Shown piece by piece: positions 1-9,396 of a stretch of DNA of 64,000 nt (position 1 is its first letter; the number at the start of each line of letters is the position of its first letter). The DNA is from Rhizomucor pusillus. Its lineage: Eukaryota > Mucoromycota > Mucoromycetes > Mucorales > Lichtheimiaceae. A program made the translations under genes and the position numbers. The notes beneath the pieces were generated by a model that was given only the letters and a program-made list of their open reading frames with translations, did not search any database and was not told the DNA's origin. Location of the stretch: assembly GCA_900175165.2 (NCBI GenBank), contig FWWN02000652.1:40330-104329 (forward strand), in the 5' to 3' direction.

Positions 1-57
1 TACTGATCACTTCTAATAGGCTACCATCCCAACCAATTTCGGCAATCCGTTCCACGC

Positions 58-579
58 TTGATATGGAGAGGGAACAGCCACCAGCTAAAGAAGAAGAAAT
101 GGAGGAAGGCCAGGGTCAACTGTGATAATAATGGAAAAATGCCTCTTATTGTTTTTGGATCGAGAATGTTTGGCAAGGACGGTGTGCCCTTGAAAGGCCA
201 TCAGTCTGGCGTGGTAGGCATTCTATGGAGGGAGCTTAAGAAGAGGGAAGCCAACGGTGAGGTTGCTGTCGTTACAATCGATGAATATTTGACATCCCAA
301 GTACGATCAAATTGGCAAATATCATGGTTAAAGTTACTGAGAGAGAATAATTAATAGATATGTCTTGCTTGCTTATCGCGAACTCTCGATAACATGATCA
401 AGGACGACGGTGTCAAGCACCATGGGATCCAAGTCTGCAAAAGCTGTGGGACCCTATGGAACCGAAACACCAATGCATCCAAAAACATGTTCTACATTGC
501 GATGTGCATTTGGTCAGGTCATGAGCGGCCTGCACCTTTCGTCCGAGCGAATATAACCACTGCGAATGTGGGACCTTGA
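58..579 (+). pseudogene. Fanzor (eukaryotic TnpB-like nuclease) C-terminal fragment
   Basis: This is the C-terminal part of a Fanzor protein, the eukaryotic relative of TnpB RNA-guided DNA nucleases. The first segment (to base 300) reads up to DEYLTSQ, the usual lead-in to the RuvC-embedded zinc finger. A GT-AG intron at 301-357 (57 nt, phase 0) joins it to ICLAC, then VCKSCG and LWNRNTNASKNM. This gives the paired C-x2-C zinc-finger half-sites followed by the RuvC-III block. In TnpB/Fanzor the RuvC-III block normally contains R-D-x-N-A; here the Asp is Asn (codon AAC). The frame starts on a non-ATG codon, with a stop at bases 4-6, so the RuvC-I/II part is missing, spliced from outside the window, or deleted. 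The gene ends at the stop at 577-579. It is probably a relic; family assignment is by motif recognition only. Confidence 0.72.
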
Positions 580-983
580 CGGGTTTAGATCTCTACGGTA
601 GGTCCATTTAATTGCTGGCAGTTTTACAATATATTGATAAATATTTCGTTTAGTTATCGGTAAGTCACGACCTACACATCCAATGTCGAAGTTTCACTCA
701 TNGAGAGATCATTTGCGTTATTTGGGGTGCCCGCATCGCCTCGTAAGCAAGTTTGGGCTAAATGGCAAGTGTGCACGAACTCTAATCCGAGGAGATGTTT
801 ATTAATTTCTTCCCCGAGTCCAAATTTGATTCGAGAGCGATGCAAAATTGATGCTCCAAACGCAAATGGTTCCGGAAAAAACAGAAACTGATCTCTGAAA
901 CTCAGCCACTTCTAAGAAAGGCACATTTCTGGCTACACACATACTGTACCGCTTTTCCAGCTCTTTAAAACACACAAGCACAA
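580..983. other. intergenic, nothing recognised
   Basis: This stretch separates the Fanzor relic from BUD20. I see no coding frame or RNA gene in it. Base 702 is an ambiguous N in the assembly. Confidence 0.6.
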
Positions 984-1569
984 ATGGGAAAGTGAGTGTG
1001 AACAGGAAAAATGTGTTTTTCTTGCTCTGACATGTTCGAAACAGATCTCGAAGGTCACGCATTCACTCAAAAAACCGACATATTTACAAAGAAGCAAGGA
1101 CTCGCAATTACAAACGAGATCTTGATCAGGTCCACGAAGACATTAAACCGGAAAATGCTGAAAAGTTGAAGAATCAGCCACTTGATCCTGATTTACCGGG
1201 TCTTGGACAGAACTACTGTGTGGAATGCGCGTAAGTTACGAAGATCCTCGGCTAGGCTAAACCTTGTTTCCTGACGTCCCTTTGTGCGTTAGTCGTCACT
1301 TTATCAGCCCCGATGCATTAATAGAACATGTTCGCGGTAAATATCACAAGAAAAGGCTCAAACTCCTTAAAGAAGAACCATACACGCAGGCAGAGGTATG
1401 TAGAGAGAGATACCGTGATCTCTGGATACACATTACAGAAGGAGCCAGTGAGCTAAACTATTACGATCTGTTTCAGGCTGATGCAGCTGCAGGTTTGGGC
1501 AAACCTGATAACGGCAAACGAGGAGGGCGTTCGCTCGTGATGGACGAAGACATGATGATCGCTGACTAG
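984..1569 (+). CDS. BUD20: Bud20/ZNF593-type C2H2 zinc-finger, 60S ribosome export factor
   Basis: This is the fungal orthologue of Bud20/ZNF593, a shuttling factor bound to pre-60S ribosomes. The protein is 129 aa in four exons: 984-991, 1045-1230, 1293-1395 and 1477-1569. The first exon is only 8 nt (ATG GGA AA) and is joined through a GTGAGT donor. The N-terminus is strongly basic ([20 protein letters not shown]), followed by [14 protein letters not shown]. The family C2H2 finger CVECARHF...H...H runs into [24 protein letters not shown], which closely matches the family block KRLKxLxxEPYxQxEAExAAG. Length and domain order are typical. The start was chosen because the basic frame has no ATG of its own and the 8-nt exon restores the conserved MG(K/R) start. 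Confidence 0.92.
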
Positions 1570-2037
1570 ATTCACTATTTTTTCTTCTTTGCATACATTA
1601 CGATGACATTCTCTTATTTCACATTTCTCAAACTTGCCAGATAACCTCATTGTATCATATACAAATCCTATTCACAACAAATTTATCTTGAAAAGAGCAG
1701 TTAAGCGAATTCTAATTACATTGTTGTGGCCGTTTAGCACACCGATGCCTGCTTGTGTGCTCGACTGCAATCCTGGCGCCATTTTGGAATCTAATGCATA
1801 AGACTGATTCGCTTATCATCACAACAAACCTGAGAAATCTAAACCCCCTTCCTGTCGACCTTTTAACCCATTGACGACAACAGGTTTTTCTGCTCTCGTC
1901 TCTTTTCCTTCGTCTGACGGTCTCCTTATTTCCCCTTCGCCTCTTATCCTTATCATTCTCGCCGTCTTCTATAGCTGCCGTTTTCTTTCTCTCGCTTTCA
2001 CACTCTCTCCGTCTTTGTTTCTTGTACCTTCCTTCAA
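1570..2037. promoter_or_regulatory. intergenic with pyrimidine-rich presumed promoter
   Basis: From about 1865 to 2035 the plus strand is dominated by C/T runs leading into the ATG at 2038. This is a common initiator-region composition in fungi. No TATA box is obvious. The remainder holds the presumed BUD20 3' end. Confidence 0.4.
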
Positions 2038-3204
2038 ATGGTCGATCGTTCCATTCTGCGGGCTGGCGAGCAACGCAATCAGGCAAATCATAAAAGCAAA
2101 CGGTTCATGCGCTGGACAACCTGTTTCGCTTTTGTATCTAAATTCAAAAAGCCAGTAACAAACGCGCGACTGCAAAGCAGGAAAGAGAACACCTCAAAAA
2201 TATGTGACACAGCGACAGACCAAGTCGAACGGATGAATTTAGAACGCGTCTCTGACGAGGATGAAGAAGATATTGATAAGAAATCAATAGGTAAGTTAAA
2301 TGGACTACATCACTCTCTAAAACGCTGCAAACAATGACTAATACCTTTCTAACGATCAGAGGAGACACCGTTTCCGCGTGAAGAGAGTATTTTATCAACA
2401 TCTACATCGCCTGTATCTGCATTATCACCACCGCCTCGACATGCTATGAAGGAGCGATCTCGAAGCATGACTCCCGATATGCCAATGTTTAGACCGCCTA
2501 GTTTAGATACCTTTCCCAAGAAAACGGCAACGCTTCGGCTATCGTTAGATATTGAGCAGCATTATCCTGCAATGCTGCATAGCTCATCATCGTTCATGCT
2601 TGCCGGCGGCGACGTTAAATTAGGTCAAGATAGCAGTGGCAGCAGCGTCGCAACGTGTTCATCCTTGACTATACATCATTCGAGCGAGCAGAAACTAGAC
2701 CCGTCCCCTGATCCGCCGTCTATAGTCGATACACCCCCTTCTCCTCTTTTATTACCCTCACCTCCCCCAGACGCCATCCGTCGGGATAGACATCAGTCCA
2801 TGCCCATCCTCAAACGTCGCAATGCAACCAACACCACCCTACAGATCGAGGAAGAAGACGAGTATCGCAATATATTGGATGAGTTTCAGCTGCCATTACC
2901 AATAGATACAGCTGACGATACGATGCACCACGTTAGTAGTACGAAAAAGGAGTCCAAGGAGCAAAACTCTGTGTTACCTCTTTACACGACGGGAAGTCGA
3001 TCCATGGACATCGGGCGCGACAAGGCTTTTTACGACGCTGTTGTAGCTGGCACGATCCATCGTCGTCCCTGGACTCACTTTTTGCGTCCTCAGCAAATGA
3101 ACAGCCAATCGCAAAAACGAGACGACGAGATGGAGGAGGACCGGTTTGTCTATTATCCGCCGTCACCGAACTCTATCAATGCTCCTTACGCTCTTGACAA
3201 GTAA
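2038..3204 (+). CDS. unrecognised Ser/Pro-rich protein
   Basis: I do not recognise this protein. Two exons, 2038-2290 and 2360-3204, join in phase 1 through a GTAAGT...CAG intron and give 365 aa. The first ~80 residues are basic, then comes an acidic patch (SDEDEEDIDKK). The rest is a disordered region rich in Ser and Pro, with SP/TP dipeptides and R-x-x-S sites (for example MKERSRSMTPDMPMF), as expected of a phosphorylated regulatory protein. The C-terminal part contains AFYDAVVAGTIHRRPW and a terminal FVYYPPSPNSINAPY stretch. No domain, signal peptide or membrane segment is visible. The stop lies against a possible GTAAAA donor, so a further 3' exon is possible. The C/T-rich upstream tract supports the chosen start. 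Confidence 0.7.
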
Positions 3205-5163
3205 AAATCAGAAAAGTAATCATCCCTCTTTCCCCTCCTCTCCTAGGCTCAAAGTTGACAAATTTTCTTCATCGCTGGTTCGATGTACCACGCACACACA
3301 CACAAATACCCACCACGCATACGCACAATCTTTATAATATAAAAGAATTGACAAAGTTACATTACAAAGATAGCAATACAATCAGGAGCGATAAGAGGCA
3401 CAGGGAAGAACGAAGAAGAAAGGATATTGAAGAAACGAAAGACTTTTAGTACACTGTTTGTATCCAACTGAACGGTCATAAGTACTTCTTACGCAAAAAG
3501 CATTCCCGGAATTCAACGGGGACCTGCCACGCACTTAAGATATAATGGTATAATAAGTATATTTGTCATGTACAAGGACAATAGGAAGAGTCACCGTTTG
3601 ACTGGTGGTGGAGGTGATTCAAGAAAATCAGGACTTACGCCCGAAGGCGGCCTGCGGTGGAAAAGCTACCCCGGTTCGCATGAAGTGATCAGCTGGGCTA
3701 CCAACTGCTTAAAACTGAATATTCGATATTGGGCATTGGATCTTGAAGCAACTCACCGTGGATAATAAGCAAGAGTAATGTGAAAACAAATGTGTGTTAA
3801 GCAAATGCACCAGGGTCATGACAGAGGTTACTTCTGGGACAGCTGAATCAAGTACTATGAATGCCAGTGATACAAATAAGTAAAAGTATAAAAACTTACC
3901 GGGATGCAACGAGAAACGAAGCAGAGCCAAAGGACAACAAACACAATTCTTCATCTTTTTATATATTTTGTCTTTGTACCCATGATCATATGCTCTCACG
4001 CGATATGGTTTCAGTGATCTACAGTGGTCATTATGTCTGAAGACCGTGTGCGAAGTTTCGTACGTCGACCTGGCGGGGAGCTTATCAGTAAAACATACAA
4101 CCTGATCAGAGTCTTGTCTATAGAAAAATGCGCAGCACGCTTATGCATCCAAGCTAACACCATTGAACTGTACAGTTGCACAGAAAGCCAGCTTTTAATA
4201 ACGGTATGCATGGAGCATGAAGAAAATAGTCTGGATGGACAAGCATGAGTCTGGACCATGTAAACGACATTGACAGTCTCTGGATGCATAAGAAACAATG
4301 TTATGCCTGTCAAAGTCCTTTCAGGCTAACGTCATAGCTGATGGTCCTTCATTATCGGTGAGCTATGCAGCAATGAAAAACGAATGGATTTCATACGACG
4401 TTATCCATTTTATACTGATCGGATACGAAAAAGTCGATACCACATTCTGCTCTTTGATGGAGGTTATATGAACTAGAAAAGTGATGTTCATTTCCAATTT
4501 GGCAGGTAGAATAGACACCAATCTTTGCGAAGAACTCGACTTTGAAAATCTTTTTTGGGTGGGAAACAGACTACATTGAATGAGAGCTAGATGTATATGT
4601 TCTTTAGGGTGGAAACATGCTGTACTATATCGGAATGACAGTAATGGAATATATATATGAGGATTTAAAATGTTCAATTTATGGATTAAGGGTTTATATT
4701 CCAGAAGTCTCAATGTCTTCGCCCCACCATGTTCTGCAGATAAAGAGGTAAATAAAGCAACATGTGCATTTTTCGAGATCATCAGTGTCTTTTCCGAAAC
4801 GCATTGCGACGCAAGAGCGCCAGACATCGCGCACTTTGATCTAGCATAGCATTGACTCTGGTGAATTAAGCTTTTGTATCCTTCAAGAGACTGAGTAATG
4901 CTTTATGCAGTATAACCAGGAACTTTAATACGTTCCACTAGGCCGTTGATGAATGAAGATAACAAATAGAACAGAGAAATATAGCAGCTCAAGGGTGTAT
5001 TCCCGCCAGCGCAGTGCTTGCAGTAGCGAAGCGGATGCAAAACCGCTGGAGAATGGAGGTTTATGAAAGCCAAGCGAGTTTATTCCACAAACTCGAATCA
5101 GCACTGGGTTTCCCAACAAGCGCGCGAGCATAACGAGCAAAAAGCGCTTGTTTGTAATAAAGT
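3205..5163. other. intergenic, no supported gene
   Basis: A short CA repeat lies at about 3292-3304. Several open frames of 60-154 codons occur on both strands, but none shows a recognisable domain, a convincing ATG context or splice-joined continuation. I treat the stretch as non-coding. The last ~200 bases hold the presumed 3' end of SCO1. Confidence 0.5.
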
Positions 5164-6229
5164 TTATTTGGGTGCTAATTTTCCACCCTGCGCCAAATAC
5201 TCCTTGACATAGTTCTTGAAACTTGCTGCCACCTCCTCAGCCGTGGTATCCTTTGCATAACAGTCTACAAACTTGCCCTCAGGATCCATCAGATAGAAGA
5301 AGATTGAATGGTCTACAAGATAGTCATCTTCTTCCGCTACATTGGGTGGCGATGAGACATAGACACGGAATGACTTTGCAACTTTGCGAATTTCGTCTTG
5401 CTCTCCTGTCAAGCCGATCATGTCGGGATGGAAATCCTTGATGTATTCGCGCACCACAGCAGGTGTGTCACGTCGTGGGTCGCATGTGATGAAAATAGGT
5501 ACCAAAATACCATCTTGCAACTCCTTGTCATTCTCTATTCAAAAAATGCAACCAGATCAATCATCAGGGCCGTCAATGTCACACGTGTAAATATGAAACG
5601 TACTTGTCATGTCAACAACCTCTGCCATCTTATCCAGTTCCTCAGGGCAGATATCGGGGCAGTGTGTAAATCCAAAATAGACCATGTAGAACCGTCCAGC
5701 CAACTCGTTGCTGCTGAACCGTTGCTCTGTCTCCGCGTTGATCAAGTCGAAAGGTCCTCCAATCTTTGGTTTGCCGTATGATTTACTGACCTCCTTTTCC
5801 TTTTGCTCGCCTAAAGTTGCCATTATAAGTCGTCTAATATTCATAGATTCCAATCCAGTAGACACCCACGTTGCTTCATTACTCGCTCCTTTTCACTCTT
5901 AAAGTACCATAGCAAACCGACACCCGTGCCAATGAAAACAGCCGCTGCCTTGGCCGTAAACGGCTAGGATATCGTTAGACATTTTCTTGCAAAAGTTCAC
6001 AGTAGTAGCATTGATCACATACCCCCATAGCCGCACGGTTCCGAGAGCTCTCTTCTCGCGCTGACGCTAAGAACCGTCTAGGGACTTGGGTCGTTGTGGT
6101 CGGCAATTGCCTCGGGCAGTACAGAGATCGAGACCAAGATCGCAAAGCAGTTCTCTGTGCAGCTAGCCATGAGTCATTAGCACCTGGAAAGTCACGGTCT
6201 ATGCTTACTCTGAATGCACCTGTCAACAT
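5164..6229 (-). CDS. SCO1: SCO1/SenC-type mitochondrial copper chaperone
   Basis: Sco1 is an inner-membrane copper chaperone that delivers copper to the CuA site of cytochrome oxidase. Four exons (6229-6023, 5963-5870, 5810-5604, 5534-5164) encode 292 aa. The N-terminal ~70 residues are rich in Arg/Ser/Thr, as in a mitochondrial presequence. A transmembrane helix follows (AAAVFIGTGVGLLWYF), then a charged KEKE linker and the thioredoxin-like Sco domain. The copper site is present: C-x3-C in THCPDICPEE, and the distal His in DYLVDHS. The FITCDPRRDTP and PEG(K/E)F blocks are also typical. The first ATG (6229) is the weakest call, because the acidic IDRDF stretch is unusual in a presequence; an additional small 5' exon is possible. 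Confidence 0.92.
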
Positions 6230-6654
6230 TGTTTTATGGCGGAAGAAACTGGCAAAGTCATATGTTGTTTTCCCGTCCATGCCCGCCCGAGCGCAACCCT
6301 TGACATAAAGTTCCGCTGTCAAATCGACAAATGTTAGGGACCTGTAGATTACCAAAATTTTAAGGAAATCATTAAAGTACTGTTTAAATATCTGTGTATT
6401 GCGTCTCCCGTATAATTTGTTGAGAATACCTAGTGTCAAATAAATCGCTATCGCATCAACAGCAATCGAGTACAAAGGGGTTAATATGAAAATCACTATT
6501 TTGCTGTCTGATATCCAATCCCGAACGTGGAGGATGGGTGGGAACAATACTTTGATCCACGCTACACTCGGATAATGGTGATGGGCGTCAGGATTACGGC
6601 CTCCGGCAAAAGAGCCATTAATGGATCGAATAATAGCCAATGCAAGGCATCTAA

Positions 6655-6990
6655 TTACTCGGTGCGTTCGGGCCCTCATCGGCGACTTCCCGCAGCTGCT
6701 CTTCGTTCAAACGGATCCACATGGTCGAGCAGCGAAAAGTGGTTTTCGCATTGGCTTCGAACCGTATCTGTTGACTGACTTCTTTCTGCTCCTCTAATGT
6801 CTTCAAAGATTTTTCCAGCGCAACAGGATATATGCAAGTAATCCATACGTATGAGCAATAATCAAGCTTACATATGCCAAATGAAGGTAAGAAGAGATAT
6901 AAGGAAAAGCGTTATCCTTTTGTGCTGAACTCTGCCGGGATATCCGTCTCTTGCTCGTTCATTATATAGACATCAGTTATCGGCGTATGC
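6655..6990 (-). pseudogene. possible coding fragment, family unknown
   Basis: One minus-strand frame here reads coherently for about 55 residues (PVALEKSLKTLEEQKEVSQQ, then IRFEANAKTTF... to LREVADEGPNAPSN and a stop). It has a helical, charged composition unlike the surrounding DNA. A TATA-like run and an ATG (MNEQETDIPAEF) sit upstream, but I could not join them with plausible splice sites. A second short coherent frame (DPLMALLPEAVILTPITIIR) lies just downstream in another phase. I read this as the remains of a small gene, or a real gene whose exons I cannot resolve. Confidence 0.25.
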
Positions 6991-8095
6991 ATCGTCCAAT
7001 GACGGATGGCTGGGTCCAACAAAAAACGCCAATGACCCAAGCAAAAGCCTTGGACAGCATTGTTTACCATGGGCATGCAATAAATGAACGGTGATTCTTG
7101 GATCTTACGTTATTTTAGTGATGCATATTCATGACTATCAATCATTTTGATAAGCATGCTACACATTGATTCCATGGAAACGTGCCATCTACATACTGCG
7201 GCTCTCAGCTATTTACACGTAGAACCTTATGGAGTCTCTAATAATAAGCTCGCGAAGCAGCACATGTGGGTGCATTCACACGGAAACTTCTGATATGTTC
7301 TATAATTTCGAAGGTGACCTAAAGATGGTTCTAGTATCGAGAGAAGCAGCTTGCAAACCATGGACGGGTCAATCGATGGGCACCCAAACCATTTGCAATG
7401 AGTATTTTTAAATACGGTGTATGTTGTATCTGTTATAATGGCTTTGCTCGTGTGGGAGTCCTAAGATATCTGGGGTCAGGAAAGAGGGAAATAATTACCA
7501 ATCTGGGAAAGCTCAGAAAGGGTTACTTACAGCTCAAAACAAATGATGTGGACAGGTCCATAGTGTCCTCGCCGCATAGATAATGGTCTTGAATTAATAT
7601 CGCCTGTCACCATATACAGTCGTAATATCCTTCGTATATTCGTACGGTCAACGATATCACGTCCGAATATCTAGTTCAATGGAACCTGTTGATACAGAAT
7701 TTTAAACTCTCAAGCATATCACGTACAACACTCCTTTTATTATGATCAACACATTGCTTCAATGCATATACATTGTTTCCTGAACGAGAAAGTGTGAGAA
7801 AATGTACGGTATAAACCTAGAACCGAGAAAATTTTATCTGTTTGTCGCGCGTCCGGTTATTCACTGAATGGATGCGGCAAGTTCCTGTCATCATCTGTGC
7901 AAGTTAATATTTTGCGGCCTCTTCCTCCAGAGTCAGTGATACTCCTGTATCTTTTCTTCCTACATATTTCAGGCAACTAAACTTAGAATTATGGTTAACA
8001 TGATTGTTGTTCAAATACTTGCTTGTGATTGCAACTAAATTCGTCTGGATTGTGATATTGAATCTAGTCGTGATCATTGAAAGGGCCACAGGGCT
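6991..8095. other. intergenic, nothing recognised
   Basis: A/T-rich sequence with no coherent coding frame and no RNA gene that I can identify. Confidence 0.5.
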
Positions 8096-8100
8096 AGTCT

Positions 8101-8880
8101 ATGTTGGATTATCTCAAGACCTTCGTCGACTTCCACCACACGCTCTTTGTGCATGCTCAAACGATGGCATCTAAGCGAGCATGAACCTTGAATGTGCTCG
8201 ATATCATAGTCTATGCGACCAAAGCGTGTTCCAGTTCTTCATTCTGCCGGACTATCTAACAGTCTTATTGGAAGATGTCTGGATTATTTCATATTCTTAT
8301 TCGCTGAATTTGACAACAGACTCTTTAGGCCCATCCTGCTTGATTTACGGGAATGCATAATCCGGTCAGCAATTTTTGGAGCCCTGGCAACACGGCGGAT
8401 GCATCCGTAGCAGCAGATAACTACATGCTCTATAAACAGGCTATAAAAGAAGTCAAACTGATACAAATACGGTTGGATTTCCCGGAATCGTTTAAAGTCC
8501 AACGTAAATCCTTGTAGGCCGATGCTCGTCGATTAGAGCTATACATAGAACGACGATCGACAGAGTTTGCTCATGCTCCCCAGCTTGCAAATGAAGACGC
8601 TAATGGTCGCCCCGGGCACCAGATAGATGGAGAGCAATATATTTTGCAGCAGATGAAGCTCAACTTTGAAACTTGTGCTCAAAATCTTTGGCAAAGTGTA
8701 GAGGCATCCTTGAGGATGATGGCAGTAGCATATACGCTATGAAAGAAGGAGGTGAAGGCGAAGCATTCCTTTGTGATGAAGAAGTAGCGGATGGAGATCT
8801 TCAGTAGAGATAATGAAGACCATGTAGCAAGAGTTGGCCGATATGCAGTAAAAATATTAGTTATATTCCTGATTGGGATA
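8101..8880 (+). pseudogene. decayed coding region, family unknown
   Basis: A single plus-strand frame holds several coding-like blocks interrupted by stops. At 8101 it reads MLDYLKTFVDFHHTLFVHAQ. From about 8350 to 8742 it reads NPVSNFWSPGNTADASVAAD, then KQAIKEVKLIQIRLDFPESF, a TAG, and ADARRLELYIERRSTEF... to QQMKLNFETCAQNLW. An acidic tail (EGGEGEAFLCDEEVADGDLQ) continues in a shifted frame. The stop and frameshift sit inside otherwise good coding sequence, so I call a pseudogene. Part of 8190-8340 may be an old intron. The blocks look like helical protein; I cannot assign a family. Confidence 0.4.
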
Positions 8881-8904
8881 TGAGTAGACTTACTCATCTC
8901 AGGG

Positions 8905-9125
8905 ACTCACAGGCGGTTCTCTTCCAAACTCGAAGTGAACGAGAGTGCGCATATTCTGCTGCACTTTGTGGACAGAAAGGTTATCTATGCGTGCCACTCC
9001 TTGTGAGCGTTTTCGAGCTCTTTGATAGCCTTATCAAAAGCTCAAGAGACCTTTCAGAGTACTTGTGGCACTTCTGGAGCTGTTCGCGCAGTTGGGTTGG
9101 GTCAAGGCTTTGCATTATGTTGAAA
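8905..9125 (-). pseudogene. small decayed coding fragment, coiled-coil-like
   Basis: On the minus strand an ATG at about 9116 starts MQSLDPTQLREQLQKCHKYS. After a frame change the text continues as AFDKAIKELENAHKEWHA and, in a third frame, as VQQNMRTLVHFEFGREPP. The pieces are in the right order for one helical protein broken by indels. They converge on the plus-strand decayed region next door. Family unknown. Confidence 0.3.
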
Positions 9126-9396
9126 TGTAGCAATAAGGAATGGTAGCTGGTGGAGGGAAAAGTGACACTGACCACCCAAAAACGACATTGAAACCGCGCT
9201 GCAAAGAAACTCGCCTCTCACGTCCCTCTTTCTTCCCCCTCCTGCAGTTCTCTTGCTGAATTGTGATTTGCACAATCGATTTTCTCCTTTTGTTTTCATC
9301 TTTTTCCAGGTGAAGCGCCCGTACATTTAGGACACTTTCCTCAGCTACAAAGGAGACCAGCATTCTCGGAGCTCTCGTAAACGCTGTACCCCGAGA
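9126..9396 (+). promoter_or_regulatory. presumed SSK1 promoter region
   Basis: C/T-rich tracts (for example around 9215-9300) lead into the ATG at 9397. No TATA box is evident. No better start codon was seen upstream. Confidence 0.35.

Noticed and set aside
3568..3765. 65-codon plus-strand frame with a Gly run
   Set aside because: No ATG context, domain or continuation; treated as chance.
4363..4827. 154-codon minus-strand open frame
   Set aside because: No domain, no supporting splice structure, ordinary AT-rich intergenic composition.
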